This document shows positions 11,687 through 20,903 of a stretch of 64,000 bases of DNA, one piece after another (the stretch's first letter is position 1; every line of letters begins with the position of its first letter). This DNA is from Paracoccus aeridis. GTDB lineage: Bacteria > Pseudomonadota > Alphaproteobacteria > Rhodobacterales > Rhodobacteraceae. The notes under the pieces are model-generated. The model was not told the origin of the DNA and did no database searches. It worked only from the letters and a program-made list of their open reading frames with translations. The DNA is taken from positions 62,001 to 126,000 of the forward strand of contig NZ_SELD02000006.1 in the NCBI RefSeq assembly GCF_004923205.2, read 5' to 3'. The translations under genes were made by a program, and so were the position numbers.

Positions 11687-13051
11687 TCAGGCCCGCCGCA
11701 GCGCAAGGACCGCGTTCAGGCCGCCGAAGGCGAAGGCGTTGGACAGGACGGCGCCCACGCTGGCCTCGCGCGCGGTGTTCGGGACGACGTCCAGCGCGCA
11801 TTCCGGGTCGGGCTCCTGGTAGCCGATGGTGGGCGCGACGACCCCGTCGCGCAGCGCCATGATGCAGGCCAGAAGCTCAACCGCGCCGGTGCCGCCGATG
11901 ATGTGGCCATGCATCGACTTGGTGGACGAGATCATCAGTCGGTCGGCGTGGTGGCCGAAGGCATGGGCGACGGCGGCGCATTCGGTCTTGTCGTTGGCGG
12001 CGGTGCCGGTGCCGTGGGCGTTGATGTAGCCCACGTCCTCGGGGTTCAGCCGCGCGTCGCGCATGGCGCCGGTGATCGCGCGCTCGGCCCCCTGCGCCGA
12101 CGGCATCACGATGTCCTGCGCGTCTGCGGACATGGCGAAGCCCACCACCTCGGCCAGGATCTCGGCGCCGCGGGCGCGGGCATGGTCGTAGTCCTCGAAC
12201 ACGAAGACGCCCGCCCCCTCGCCCTGCACCATTCCGTTGCGGTTGGCCGAGAACGGGCGGCAGGCGTCCCTCGACATGACCCGCAGCCCTTCCCACGCCT
12301 TGACGCCGCCGAAGCACAGCATCGCCTCGGCCCCGCCGGTCAGCATCACCTGCGCGCCGCCCGACCGCACCATCTGGAAGGCAAGGCCCATCGCGTGGTT
12401 GGAACTGGCGCAGGCGGTGGCGACGGTGAAGGCGGGCCCCCGAAGGCCGAACTCCATGCTCACGTGGCTGGCGGCGGCGTTGTTCATCAGCTTCGGCACG
12501 ACGAAGGGATGGACGCGGTTCTTCCCCTCCTCGTAGACGACGCGGTAATTCTCGTCCCAGGTGTTCAGCCCGCCGCCGGCAGTGCCAAGGACGACGCCGG
12601 AACACAGGCCCAGTTCGCCATGGAAGGCCAGGCCGGACTGCGCCACCGCCTCCTTCGCGGCCAGGAGCGTGAACTGCGTGAACTTGTCATACAGCAGGAT
12701 CTGCTGGCGGTTGAAGTATTCCTCGGGCTGCCAGTCGTGGACCTGCGCCCCGATCTGGATCGTCAGCCGGTCCACGTCGCGAAAGTCGAGCTGGGTAATC
12801 CCGCAGCGCCCGTCCCGGAACGCGGCGAGGGTCGAGGGCACGTCGCGGCCGAGCGCGTTGATCGTCCCCGCCCCGGTGATGACCACCCGGCGCAGGCCGG
12901 AGCCGCCCGCCGCCGGAACGATGACGGGCGCCGCGGGCGGGATCGTGCCCGCGCCGTCGTCCACGGCCGCGCCCCCCTTCGCGGGCTTCCTGCCCGGTTT
13001 TCCGTCGCGATCGGCCCTCGCGTCCTTGCCGTTCCTCGCCTTCGGGCTCAT
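11687..13051 (-). CDS. Beta-ketoacyl-ACP synthase (FabF-like) with N-terminal basic extension
   Basis: 454 residues from the ATG at 13051, which overlaps the ACP stop (ATGA). Catalytic residues are intact: nucleophile Cys in TVATACASSNHAMG, His in NAHGTGTAANDKTE and His in STKSMHGHIIGGTGAVE. So it is a condensing KAS, not a chain-length-factor homologue. Unusually, about 50 residues rich in Lys/Ala/Gly/Pro precede the canonical RRVVITGAGTINALG start. Coupling to a dedicated ACP and an LpxD paralogue implies it elongates the acyl chain that this LpxD transfers. It is a KAS separate from the housekeeping fabF locus, judging by context; its specificity is inferred. Confidence 0.88.
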   Translation of the reverse strand: MSPKARNGKDARADRDGKPGRKPAKGGAAVDDGAGTIPPAAPVIVPAAGGSGLRRVVITGAGTINALGRDVPSTLAAFRDGRCGITQLDFRDVDRLTIQIGAQVHDWQPEEYFNRQQILLYDKFTQFTLLAAKEAVAQSGLAFHGELGLCSGVVLGTAGGGLNTWDENYRVVYEEGKNRVHPFVVPKLMNNAAASHVSMEFGLRGPAFTVATACASSNHAMGLAFQMVRSGGAQVMLTGGAEAMLCFGGVKAWEGLRVMSRDACRPFSANRNGMVQGEGAGVFVFEDYDHARARGAEILAEVVGFAMSADAQDIVMPSAQGAERAITGAMRDARLNPEDVGYINAHGTGTAANDKTECAAVAHAFGHHADRLMISSTKSMHGHIIGGTGAVELLACIMALRDGVVAPTIGYQEPDPECALDVVPNTAREASVGAVLSNAFAFGGLNAVLALRRA

Positions 13052-13311
13052 CCCTTGCCAGCCACCAGCTTCTCGACGGCGGCGACGATCGAGCCCATGG
13101 TCGAGACGTCGAAATCCGACTTCTCGGGCTCGTTGGCGTTGAATGGGATCGAGATGTCGAAGGCCTCCTCGATCGCGAAGATCGATTCCACCATGCCCAG
13201 GCTGTCGATCCCGAGGTCGGCGGGCGTCATCTCCGCCCGGATCTCGGACGGGTCCAGCATCGCCTGCTCGGCGATGATGGCAATGATGCGGTCGTGAACG
13301 TCTGTGGTCAT
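13048..13311 (-). CDS. Dedicated acyl carrier protein
   Basis: 87 residues. The phosphopantetheine site is DLGIDSLGMVESIFAIEE, with the attachment Ser in the DSL motif near residue 38. The helix I and III regions are acidic, as in ACPs, but the protein differs from housekeeping AcpP: it has an insertion FNANEPEKSDFDVSTM before helix IV, and only partly resembles rhizobial AcpXL. It starts 12 bases after the lpxD stop and is translationally coupled to the ketosynthase. The likely job is to carry a special (hydroxy)acyl chain for lipid A or another envelope lipid; this is inferred from neighbours. Confidence 0.88.
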   Translation of the reverse strand: MTTDVHDRIIAIIAEQAMLDPSEIRAEMTPADLGIDSLGMVESIFAIEEAFDISIPFNANEPEKSDFDVSTMGSIVAAVEKLVAGKG

Positions 13312-13323
13312 CGCAAGCTCCGT

Positions 13324-14424
13324 TCAGTCCTTTTCCGACAATCGTGTAACAGCCCTGCGAAGCTCGGCCACCTGCTCGGACAGCCGCGGCAGGCGGCGGA
13401 TCGCCTTCTGGATCTCGATCTGCGCGTCCATCTTCGTGGCGGGCGAGCCGAGGATCACCCGGCCCGCGGGCACGCTGGTGTAGATGTTGGTTCCGCCGCC
13501 GGCGATCACGTCGTCGCCGATGAAGATGTTGTCGCTGGCACCCACCTTCCCGCCGAGCACGACCCGGTCGCCGACCCGCGTCGACCCCGCGATGCCCACC
13601 TGGCCCGCGAACAGGCAGTCGCGGCCGATCCGGGCGTTGTGGCCAACGGTCACGAGGTTGTCGATCTTGGTGCCCGACCCGACCTGCGTCGCGCGCACGG
13701 TGCCCCGGTCGATCGTCGAGTTCGCGCCGATCTCGACGTCGTCGCCGATCTCGACCCCGCCGAGCGAGTGGATCCGCACCCAGCTTTGCGCGCTGACGTC
13801 GCGGCGCTGGCCCAGCGTGCGGCGGATCTCCTCGACGCCGGATTCGCCGGGCGTCACGAAGGAAAAGCCGTCGCTGCCGATCACTGCGCCGGCGTGGACG
13901 ATCAGCCGGTCGCCGATCACGACCCCGTGCGCGACCCGCACCCCCTGCCCTATCAGAGCATCCGCCCCGATGATCGTGTTGCGGCCGATCGAGCTGTGCG
14001 ACCCGATCCGCGCGCGGGCCCCGATCCGCGTTCCCGCGCCGATCACGACGAAGGGCCCGACCGCGGCCTCGGCGCCGATCTGCGCGTCGGGATCGACGAT
14101 GGCGGTCGGGTGGATGCCGGGCTGGATGTCGGGGCCGGGATCGAAGGCACGGGTCAGCCCCGCCATCGCCAGCCGCGGGCGCTGCACCAGAACCGCCGCG
14201 GCGAGGCCGTAGGCCTCGGGCTCCATCCCTTCTGCCAGGACCGCGACGCTGCCGGGGCGCAGTCCTTGGGCATATTTCGGGTCCATCGCCAGCGCGATGC
14301 GGCCCGACCCGCCGACCAGCGGCTCGACCTGCGACGGCTCCGCCGCGCCCTTTACCCGGATCGCGGGATCGCCCCACAGTCGGGCATCGAGGGCGCGGGC
14401 CAGTTCGGCGAGGGTCACGATCAT
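13324..14424 (-). CDS. lpxD: UDP-3-O-acylglucosamine N-acyltransferase (LpxD family)
   Basis: 366 residues: an N-terminal uridine-binding-like domain (about 1-100), then many hexapeptide repeats of a left-handed beta helix (for example IGARARIGSHSSIGRNTIIG), then a C-terminal helical tail (RRLPRLSEQVAELRRAV). The catalytic histidine context NLVTVGHNARIG is present. LpxD transfers a 3-hydroxyacyl chain from ACP to the 2-amino group of the lipid A precursor. The usual bamA/fabZ/lpxA/lpxB neighbours are absent; instead an ACP and a ketosynthase follow, so this may be a second, specialised LpxD. It lies 25 bases after the L,D-transpeptidase stop. Confidence 0.9.
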   Translation of the reverse strand: MIVTLAELARALDARLWGDPAIRVKGAAEPSQVEPLVGGSGRIALAMDPKYAQGLRPGSVAVLAEGMEPEAYGLAAAVLVQRPRLAMAGLTRAFDPGPDIQPGIHPTAIVDPDAQIGAEAAVGPFVVIGAGTRIGARARIGSHSSIGRNTIIGADALIGQGVRVAHGVVIGDRLIVHAGAVIGSDGFSFVTPGESGVEEIRRTLGQRRDVSAQSWVRIHSLGGVEIGDDVEIGANSTIDRGTVRATQVGSGTKIDNLVTVGHNARIGRDCLFAGQVGIAGSTRVGDRVVLGGKVGASDNIFIGDDVIAGGGTNIYTSVPAGRVILGSPATKMDAQIEIQKAIRRLPRLSEQVAELRRAVTRLSEKD

Positions 14425-14449
14425 GCGGGCTTCCTTTCGCCTGAACCGG

Positions 14450-16111
14450 TTACCCGTCCCCGTCGCCGGATTCCACCCCGGCCTTGACCAGCGCCTGCCA
14501 CAGCGCGCCGTCGCGGTCGTAGATGTCGGGATGGCTGCGGATCCTGCCGTCCTCGTCCGGGAAGGTCGTGAAGTAGACGAGGTGCACGGGAAGGTTCGGC
14601 TTCAGCGCGAGCCACGTCTCCTTTCCGGATGCGACCGCGCGGCTGTAGGTGGCGGCGGGGTTTTCCACCTGCCCCGTCAGCAGCGCCTGCGCCAGCTCCA
14701 TCGGCCGGGCGACGCGGACGCATCCGTGCGAGAACGCGCGCCGGCTTTCGCCGAACAGGTGCTTCGACGGCGTGTCGTGCAGGTAGATGTTCCAGGGGTT
14801 CGGGAAGATGAACTTCACCTCGCCCAAGGCATTGTCCTCGCCCGGCTTCTGCTGCAGGCGGTAGGGGAACGAGGCGGGCGTGTAGCGCCCGAAGTCGATG
14901 TCGCCGCGCGGGACAACTCGCCCGGCGCGGTCCACCACGTCGAGATGGGTGACCGCGTTCCGGTTCTTCTGCAGCCGCGGCAGGTATTCCCTGACGGCGA
15001 TCGAGCGCGGCACGTTCCAGCGCGGATTGACGACGAGATGTTCCATCTGGTCCGAGAACTCGGGCGTCTGCATGTTGGCATCGGTCTTGCCGACGACGAC
15101 GCGGGTCTCGAACTCGGTCCGGCCGTGATCGACGATGCGGGCGTTGAACTCGGGCAGGTTGACCCAGACGTGGCGGGCGGACAGGTCGTGCCCGTTCATC
15201 CAGCGCATCCGTTCCAGCGCCATCAGCAGCGCCCGCGTCCGGGGACCGGCGCCGCGGTTCAGAAGCTCGACCGTGCGCGGCCCGGCCACGCCGTCGGGGC
15301 CCAGCCCCGCGCGTTCCTGATAGGCGCGCACCGCCTGCGCCAGCGGCTCGTCATAAAGGTCGCCGCCGTCCGTCCGGAACCCGATCGACGCGAGCCGCGT
15401 CCGCAGCGCCGCGACCTCGGGCCCCGAGGAGCCGGGTTTCCAAAGGCCCGGCGGCACCTTCACCGTCCCGGGCGGCGCGAGCAGGCGCGACTGATCCGCC
15501 AGCGCCGCCTGCAACGCGAGGTAGCGCGAGTCGCGCGGCTCGATCCCGGCCAAGACCGCGCGCGGATCGGGTGCGGAGACGAAGCGGGCAAGAAGATCGT
15601 CAAGATCGCTGCGCCGGACGGTGCGGTGGTTGGACGGGCCGAGCTTGCGCGGATCGACCACCCCGCCCTCGACATCATGGGCCCACGCCGCGAACGCCCT
15701 TGCGAAGGCGACCTCGTCGGCCCCCGCAGATGCGCCGCGCGCGTCCGTCGCCTGCAGTTCGGCCGGGCGATAGCGCGCCGACGGCAGCCCGTGCGCGGGC
15801 GCGCGCGCGACGGCCGCGATCAAGGCCTGCCGCCGCCCGGCCGCATCGGGCCCGGTGAAGACGGGGGCAAGGCCGTTCGCGCCGTAGAAGGCCGCGAGGC
15901 CCGGGTTTCCGGCGACCGCATCGGCCAGCGCCAGTTGCTCGGGCGTGAAGTCCAGCCGCGGCGCAGGCGCGGCAAGCGCCGGTCCCGCCAGCCACGCCCC
16001 GAACAGGAGCGCCCCCGCAAGTCCGCGCGCCCGCAGGCGGTGCCGGCGCGGATGGTACCCGCGGGAATGGTGTCTGAGACCACGTGCCTCGCGGTCGGAT
16101 CGCGTCGTCAT
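14450..16111 (-). CDS. L,D-transpeptidase (YcbB/LdtD-like)
   Basis: 553 residues from the ATG at 16111; earlier in-frame starts exist to 16180 but 16111 gives a normal Arg-rich n-region and signal segment (LAGALLFGAWLAGPALAAPA). The protein has a YcbB-type scaffold domain, a peptidoglycan-binding domain (GPEVAALRTRLASIGFRTDGGDLYDEPLAQAVRAYQ in two parts) and a C-terminal YkuD catalytic domain. The nucleophile Cys is in SHGCVRVA at about residues 461-468, with the upstream His in NIYLHDTPSKHLF. It forms 3-3 cross-links in periplasmic peptidoglycan. It is divergent from a MepK-like endopeptidase and is the first gene of the lpxD-acp-KAS block. Confidence 0.93.
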   Translation of the reverse strand: MTTRSDREARGLRHHSRGYHPRRHRLRARGLAGALLFGAWLAGPALAAPAPRLDFTPEQLALADAVAGNPGLAAFYGANGLAPVFTGPDAAGRRQALIAAVARAPAHGLPSARYRPAELQATDARGASAGADEVAFARAFAAWAHDVEGGVVDPRKLGPSNHRTVRRSDLDDLLARFVSAPDPRAVLAGIEPRDSRYLALQAALADQSRLLAPPGTVKVPPGLWKPGSSGPEVAALRTRLASIGFRTDGGDLYDEPLAQAVRAYQERAGLGPDGVAGPRTVELLNRGAGPRTRALLMALERMRWMNGHDLSARHVWVNLPEFNARIVDHGRTEFETRVVVGKTDANMQTPEFSDQMEHLVVNPRWNVPRSIAVREYLPRLQKNRNAVTHLDVVDRAGRVVPRGDIDFGRYTPASFPYRLQQKPGEDNALGEVKFIFPNPWNIYLHDTPSKHLFGESRRAFSHGCVRVARPMELAQALLTGQVENPAATYSRAVASGKETWLALKPNLPVHLVYFTTFPDEDGRIRSHPDIYDRDGALWQALVKAGVESGDGDG

Positions 16112-16294
16112 CTGCTGCTGCCTCGTTCCTCGCCTTAAGCGGCTTTCTGCCGATGATGGCAGATTTGGGCGGGGCGGCAAATGAATCAGTTCCGTTGCTC
16201 GCGGCGCAGTGACATATTGTTAACAGGTCCGGACTAAACCGGGCGTGCCATTCCGGTGGCAAGCATAACGAATGCAGGACAGGCGGATCAGAAC

Positions 16295-16852
16295 ATGACC
16301 ATCCAATTCTCGCGTCGCGGCATACTCGGTGTGTTCGCCGCGACGACGGTTGCTGCAGCCCCCGTTATGGCGAACGCGTTCGGCGTCCTTCGCGGCGCGG
16401 GCGATTATCGCCGCGTGCGGATGTATTCCGGCCGCACCGGCGAAAGCATCGACACGGTCTACTGGGTCGAAGGCAAGTACATCCGCGACGCGCTGAACGA
16501 GATCAACATCTTCATGCGCGACTGGCGCACGGGCGAAGTGATCGGGGTCGACCCGCGCACGGTCGACGTGGCCGCGGCGTCGCACCGGCTGCTGCAGACC
16601 AACGAACCCTACATGATGCTGTCGGGCTATCGTTCGCCCAAGACCAACGCCATGCTGCGGTCGCGCAGCTCGGGCGTGGCGCGCAACTCTCTGCACATGA
16701 AGGGCAAGGCCGCCGACCTGCGGCTGAAGTCGCGCTCGGTCGCGCAGATGTACAAGGCGGCCGCGTCCTGCCAGGCGGGCGGCGTCGGCAAGTACTCCAG
16801 TTCGAACTTCGTCCACATGGATTGCGGCCCGGTCCGCCACTGGGGCGGCTAA
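16295..16852 (+). CDS. MepK/YcbK-like murein endopeptidase (DUF882)
   Basis: 185 residues from the ATG at 16295. The N-terminus has a twin-arginine-like signal (FSRRGILGVFAATTVAAAP), suggesting Tat export as for E. coli YcbK. The body is a DUF882/M15-type metallopeptidase fold, with zinc ligands in NSLHMKGKAADLRL and the C-terminal NFVHMDCGPVRHWGG. E. coli MepK cleaves 3-3 (L,D) cross-links in peptidoglycan. In E. coli the gene is next to ycbB/ldtD; here it is divergent from an LdtD-like gene, supporting opposing cross-linking and cleavage activities. A GTG at 16256 would give an extra 13 residues and is less likely. Confidence 0.92.
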   Translation: MTIQFSRRGILGVFAATTVAAAPVMANAFGVLRGAGDYRRVRMYSGRTGESIDTVYWVEGKYIRDALNEINIFMRDWRTGEVIGVDPRTVDVAAASHRLLQTNEPYMMLSGYRSPKTNAMLRSRSSGVARNSLHMKGKAADLRLKSRSVAQMYKAAASCQAGGVGKYSSSNFVHMDCGPVRHWGG

Positions 16853-16891
16853 GCGCGGGCGCTTCCGCCCCGACACGCGCCTGACGACCAT

Positions 16892-16922
16892 CGACACGGG
16901 CCTGCTTCGGCGGGCCTTGTCG
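16892..16922 (+). terminator. Hairpin downstream of the MepK-like gene
   Basis: A 13-pair GC-rich stem with one bulge and a TTCG tetraloop: CGACACGGGCCTGC at 16892-16905 pairs with 16910-16922. There is no long U tract after it, so factor-independent termination is plausible but not certain. It lies 40 bases after the stop codon. Confidence 0.55.
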
Positions 16923-17062
16923 CGTTGGACCGGCTCCAGATCGCCGGGGCGCGCGTCCGACAGGCCGAGCAAGCGCCCTCCAGCGGCCCCGCCGCGTATG
17001 TCGCCATTCCCCTGCCCTTGCCCCTGCGCTAGAGCGGTATGCGAAACGACGCCGGAGCCGCG

Positions 17063-18235
17063 ATGTTCTACCCCCTCGCCTCGACGACCTGGGACGACGC
17101 CGAACACCAGGCGCTCGCCCGCGTGATCGCGTCCGGCCGCTTCACCATGGGGGCCGAGGTCCGCGCCTACGAGGAGGCGTTCGCCCGGCATTTCGGCAGC
17201 CGCTACGCCGTGATGACCTCGTCGGGGTCGGCCGCGAACCTTCTCGCCATTGCCTCCGCGTTCTGGCACCCCGATCTCGGCTGGCGGCAGGGGGACGAGG
17301 TGATCGTGCCGGCCGTCAGCTGGTCGACGACCTACTTCCCGGTCTCGCAGGCGGGCCTGAAACTGCGCTTCGTCGATATCGACCCGGCCACGCTCAACAT
17401 CGACCTGGACAAGCTCGAGGCCGCGATCACGCCGCGGACCCGCGCGGTGTTCGCCGTCAACCTGCTGGGGAACCCGGTCGACGCCGTGCGCCTGCGCGAG
17501 ATCTGCGACCGGAACGGCATCGTGCTGACCGAAGACAACTGCGAATCGATGGGCGCGACGCTGGGCGGGCGGCAGGCAGGGACGTTCGGGCTGTTCGGCA
17601 CGTTCTCTTCCTTCTTCTCGCACCATATCTGCACGATGGAAGGCGGCATGGTCGTCACCGACGACCGCAAGCTTCACGACACGATGCTGTCGATGCGCGC
17701 CCACGGCTGGACCCGCGACCTGCCCGCCGACACCCACCTGCCGCTGGACCCGGACCCGTTCGTGCGTCAGTTCCGGTTCGTCCTGCCGGGCTACAACCTG
17801 CGCCCGCTGGAACTGGAAGGGGCGCTGGGGATCCCGCAGCTCGAGAAACTGCCGGGCTTCATCGCCCGGCGCCGCGCCAATGCCGAGATCTTCCGCCAGG
17901 CGTTCGACGGGCTCGACTGCGTCCGCATCCAGACGGAAACCGGCGCCTCGTCGTGGTTCGGCTTCGCCCTGACCCTGACCGGCCGCCTGGCCGGCCGCCG
18001 CCCCGACCTCGTCGCCGCGCTGCGAGATGCAGGGATCGAGTGCCGCCCCATCGTCACCGGCAACTTCCTTGCTAACCCCGTCATCGACAAGCTCGACCAC
18101 GCCCGCAGCGGCACGTTCGAGGCGGCCGAGGACGTGGACGTGAACGGGCTGTTCACCGGCAACCACCACTATCCGATCCCGGACCAGATCGGCCGCCTGC
18201 GCGAGGTCGTGCAGTCCGTGGCGGACCGCTTCTGA
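17063..18235 (+). CDS. colD: GDP-4-keto-6-deoxy-D-mannose 3-dehydratase
   Basis: 390 residues from the ATG at 17063 (GGAG at 17053-17056); an ATG at 17039 is less likely because the family begins like [12 protein letters not shown]. The fold is that of DegT/DnrJ/EryC1 PLP enzymes, but the PLP-anchoring Lys is replaced by His in [17 protein letters not shown]. The two His are residues 187-188, the position of catalytic His188 in E. coli ColD. The following [10 protein letters not shown] also matches ColD. The enzyme uses PLP and glutamate to remove the 3-OH of GDP-4-keto-6-deoxymannose. No FeS ligands of the E1/RfbH type were seen. The next gene is gmd, which makes its substrate. Confidence 0.93.
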   Translation: MFYPLASTTWDDAEHQALARVIASGRFTMGAEVRAYEEAFARHFGSRYAVMTSSGSAANLLAIASAFWHPDLGWRQGDEVIVPAVSWSTTYFPVSQAGLKLRFVDIDPATLNIDLDKLEAAITPRTRAVFAVNLLGNPVDAVRLREICDRNGIVLTEDNCESMGATLGGRQAGTFGLFGTFSSFFSHHICTMEGGMVVTDDRKLHDTMLSMRAHGWTRDLPADTHLPLDPDPFVRQFRFVLPGYNLRPLELEGALGIPQLEKLPGFIARRRANAEIFRQAFDGLDCVRIQTETGASSWFGFALTLTGRLAGRRPDLVAALRDAGIECRPIVTGNFLANPVIDKLDHARSGTFEAAEDVDVNGLFTGNHHYPIPDQIGRLREVVQSVADRF

Positions 18236-18257
18236 ACGGCAGCCGAAAGGACCACGC

Positions 18258-19331
18258 GTGACCAGGACCGCTCTCATCACCGGGATCACGGGGCAGGACG
18301 GCGCGTACCTGGCCGAGCTGCTGCTGGCCAAGGGCTACGTCGTCCACGGCATCAAGCGGCGGTCGTCCAGCTTCAACACCGGGCGGATCGACCACCTGCA
18401 GATCGACGAGCACCGCAACAGCCGCTTTCACCTGCACTACGGCGACATGACCGACGCGACCGCGCTGATCCGCACGGTCGCCGAGACGCGGCCGGACGAA
18501 ATCTACAACCTCGCCGCGCAAAGCCACGTGCGCGTCAGCTTCGAGATGCCGGAATACACGGCGAACTCCGACGGGATCGGCACCCTGCGCCTGCTGGAGG
18601 CGATCCGCCTTCTGGGGATGGAGGGCACGACGCGCTTCTACCAGGCCTCGACATCCGAGCTGTACGGGCTGGTGCAGCAATCCCCGCAGTCCGAGACGAC
18701 GCCGTTCCGGCCGCGCAGCCCCTATGCGGCGGCGAAGCTCTATGCCTACTGGATCACGGTGAACTACCGCGAGGGCTACGGGATGTTCGCGTCGAACGGG
18801 ATCCTGTTCAACCACGAGAGCCCGATCCGGGGCGAGACGTTCGTGACGCGCAAGATCACGCGGGCCGTCGCGGCGATCACGCTTGGCCTGCAAGACCGGC
18901 TGTACCTCGGCAACCTCGACGCGCTGCGTGACTGGGGCCATGCCCGCGATTACGTCGAAGGGATGTGGCGCATCCTGCAGCACGACACGGCCGACGACTT
19001 CGTGCTCGCCACCGGCAAGATGCACAGCGTCCGCGCGTTCTGCGAGCTGGCCTTCCGCGAGGCGGGGATCGATCTCGAATGGCGCGGCGCGGGCGTGGAC
19101 GAGCGTGGCTTCGAACGCGGCTCGGACCGCTGCCTGATCGAGATCGACCCGGTCTACTTCCGCCCGACCGAGGTGGACGAGCTTTGCGGCGACGCCACGA
19201 AGGCGCGCGAGAAGCTGGGCTGGACCTGCACGACGCCGTTCCCGCAGCTGGTGGCCGAGATGGTGGCCGAGGACCTGCGGCTTCTGCAGACCGAGCGCCT
19301 CGCGCGGCGCACCTATGGCGTGCTGGAGTGA
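18258..19331 (+). CDS. gmd: GDP-mannose 4,6-dehydratase
   Basis: 357 residues of the short-chain dehydrogenase extended family. The NADP-binding [12 protein letters not shown] motif and [17 protein letters not shown] are typical of GMD. The catalytic Thr/Glu/Tyr/Lys set lies in STSELYG and [12 protein letters not shown], and the family block [18 protein letters not shown] is intact. It converts GDP-D-mannose to GDP-4-keto-6-deoxy-D-mannose in the cytosol. The gene follows colD by 22 bases, so it belongs to the same nucleotide-sugar operon and supplies the ColD substrate. Confidence 0.97.
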   Translation: MTRTALITGITGQDGAYLAELLLAKGYVVHGIKRRSSSFNTGRIDHLQIDEHRNSRFHLHYGDMTDATALIRTVAETRPDEIYNLAAQSHVRVSFEMPEYTANSDGIGTLRLLEAIRLLGMEGTTRFYQASTSELYGLVQQSPQSETTPFRPRSPYAAAKLYAYWITVNYREGYGMFASNGILFNHESPIRGETFVTRKITRAVAAITLGLQDRLYLGNLDALRDWGHARDYVEGMWRILQHDTADDFVLATGKMHSVRAFCELAFREAGIDLEWRGAGVDERGFERGSDRCLIEIDPVYFRPTEVDELCGDATKAREKLGWTCTTPFPQLVAEMVAEDLRLLQTERLARRTYGVLE

Positions 19332-19475
19332 TCGGCGACTGACGTTGCCGGCAGTCAACAGCCGCAGACTCGCGCAGCGCGTGCAGCAACAATCCGTTGC
19401 GGTCCAGGGCGGAATTGCCCCTACTGCGCGAGACCTGCGGCCGGGCTCGTGCGGCCGCGCAGATGGAGCGAGAGA

Positions 19476-20903
19476 ATGAACGAAGTGACTCCGGTTCTGT
19501 TGGCGGGCGGGTCGGGCACGCGGCTGTGGCCCGTGTCGCGCAAGTCGTTTCCCAAGCAGTTCGCGCCGCTGCTGGGCAAGGAGACGCTGTTCCAGGCATC
19601 GGCGCTGCGGCTGTCGGGGCCAGGCTACGCCGCGCCGCTGGTGCTGACGAACGCCGATTTCCGCTTCATCGTGACCGAGCAACTGGGTGAGATCGGGATC
19701 GAGCCCGAGGCGATCCTGATCGAGCCCTCGGGCCGCAACACCGCCCCTGCCGTGCTCGCCGCCGCGCTGTACGCCAGCGAGCAGGACCCCGACGCGCTGT
19801 TGCTCGTCGCGCCGTCGGACCATGCCGTCCCGGATGTCGCCGCCTTCCGCCGCGCGGTCGACGCGGGCGTTCCGCTGGCGAAGGCCGGGCGGATCGTGAC
19901 CTTCGGCATCCAGCCCACGCGGGCGGAAACCGGCTACGGCTACCTGCAGGTCGCGGGCGGACCCGATCAGCAGACGTCCGACCTCGAGCGTTTCGTGGAA
20001 AAGCCCGACGCGGCCACCGCGCAGCGGATGCTCGCGGACGGCAGCTTCCTGTGGAACGCGGGAATCTTCCTGTTCTCGGCCCGGACGATGATCGAGGCGT
20101 TCCGCCAGCACGCCCCCGATTTCATCGCTCCCGTCAGCCAGGCCCTCGCGGACGCGCAGGCCGATCTCGGCTTCCTGCGGCTTGCGCCCGATCCGTGGAA
20201 CGGCCTGCGCGACCAGTCGGTCGACTACGCGGTGATGGAAAAGGCCGACAACCTGTCGGTCGTGCGCTTCACCGACCACTGGTCCGACCTCGGCGGCTGG
20301 GACGCGATCTGGCGCGAGGCGCAGGACGGCGCCCCCGCCCCGCGCGGCGCGGTGACGGACGCCCGGTCCACCGCGATCGACTGCGACAACGTGCTGATGC
20401 GGTCCGACAGCGAGGACATGGAGATCGTCGGCATCGGCCTGAAGGACGTGATGGTGGTGGCGACCAGCGACGCGGTGCTGGTGGCCGACATGAACCGGGC
20501 GCAGGACGTGAAGCTGGCCGTCTCGGCGCTGAAGGCCCGCGACAAGCGCCAGGCCGAGGCGTTTCGCCGCGACCACCGCCCCTGGGGCTGGTTCGAGACG
20601 CTGGTGCTGGCCGAACGCTTCCAGGTCAAGCGGATCGTCGTCCATCCCGGCGCCTCGCTCAGCCTGCAGAGCCACGTCCACCGCTCCGAACACTGGATCG
20701 TCGTCAGCGGCACCGCCCGGGTGACGGTGGACGACCACGTGACGCTGGTGACCGAGAACCAGTCGATCTACGTCCCGCTGGGGGCCGTCCACCGGATGGA
20801 GAACCCCGGCAAGGTGCCGATGGTCCTGATCGAGGTCCAGACCGGGGTCTATCTCGGCGAGGACGACATCATCCGCTACGAAGACCGCTACGCGAGGACC
20901 TGA
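19476..20903 (+). CDS. manC: Mannose-1-phosphate guanylyltransferase (probable PMI bifunctional)
   Basis: 475 residues from the ATG at 19476 (GGAG at 19464-19467). The N-terminal nucleotidyltransferase has the GMP signature LLAGGSGTRLWPVSRKSFPKQ (split here as positions 8-27) and FVEKPD. The C-terminal cupin PMI domain has RPWGWFETL, PGASLSLQSHVHRSEHW and the QSIYVPLGAVHRMEN metal/substrate region. So both guanylyltransferase and type II phosphomannose isomerase activities are likely. It makes GDP-mannose, the gmd substrate. A 144-base gap separates it from gmd, and its stop overlaps the next start by one base (TGATG). Confidence 0.95.
   Translation: MNEVTPVLLAGGSGTRLWPVSRKSFPKQFAPLLGKETLFQASALRLSGPGYAAPLVLTNADFRFIVTEQLGEIGIEPEAILIEPSGRNTAPAVLAAALYASEQDPDALLLVAPSDHAVPDVAAFRRAVDAGVPLAKAGRIVTFGIQPTRAETGYGYLQVAGGPDQQTSDLERFVEKPDAATAQRMLADGSFLWNAGIFLFSARTMIEAFRQHAPDFIAPVSQALADAQADLGFLRLAPDPWNGLRDQSVDYAVMEKADNLSVVRFTDHWSDLGGWDAIWREAQDGAPAPRGAVTDARSTAIDCDNVLMRSDSEDMEIVGIGLKDVMVVATSDAVLVADMNRAQDVKLAVSALKARDKRQAEAFRRDHRPWGWFETLVLAERFQVKRIVVHPGASLSLQSHVHRSEHWIVVSGTARVTVDDHVTLVTENQSIYVPLGAVHRMENPGKVPMVLIEVQTGVYLGEDDIIRYEDRYART

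Noticed and set aside
18877..19599. Open frames on the minus strand over gmd and manC
   Set aside because: They are shadows of the two well-supported + strand enzymes and show no family resemblance.
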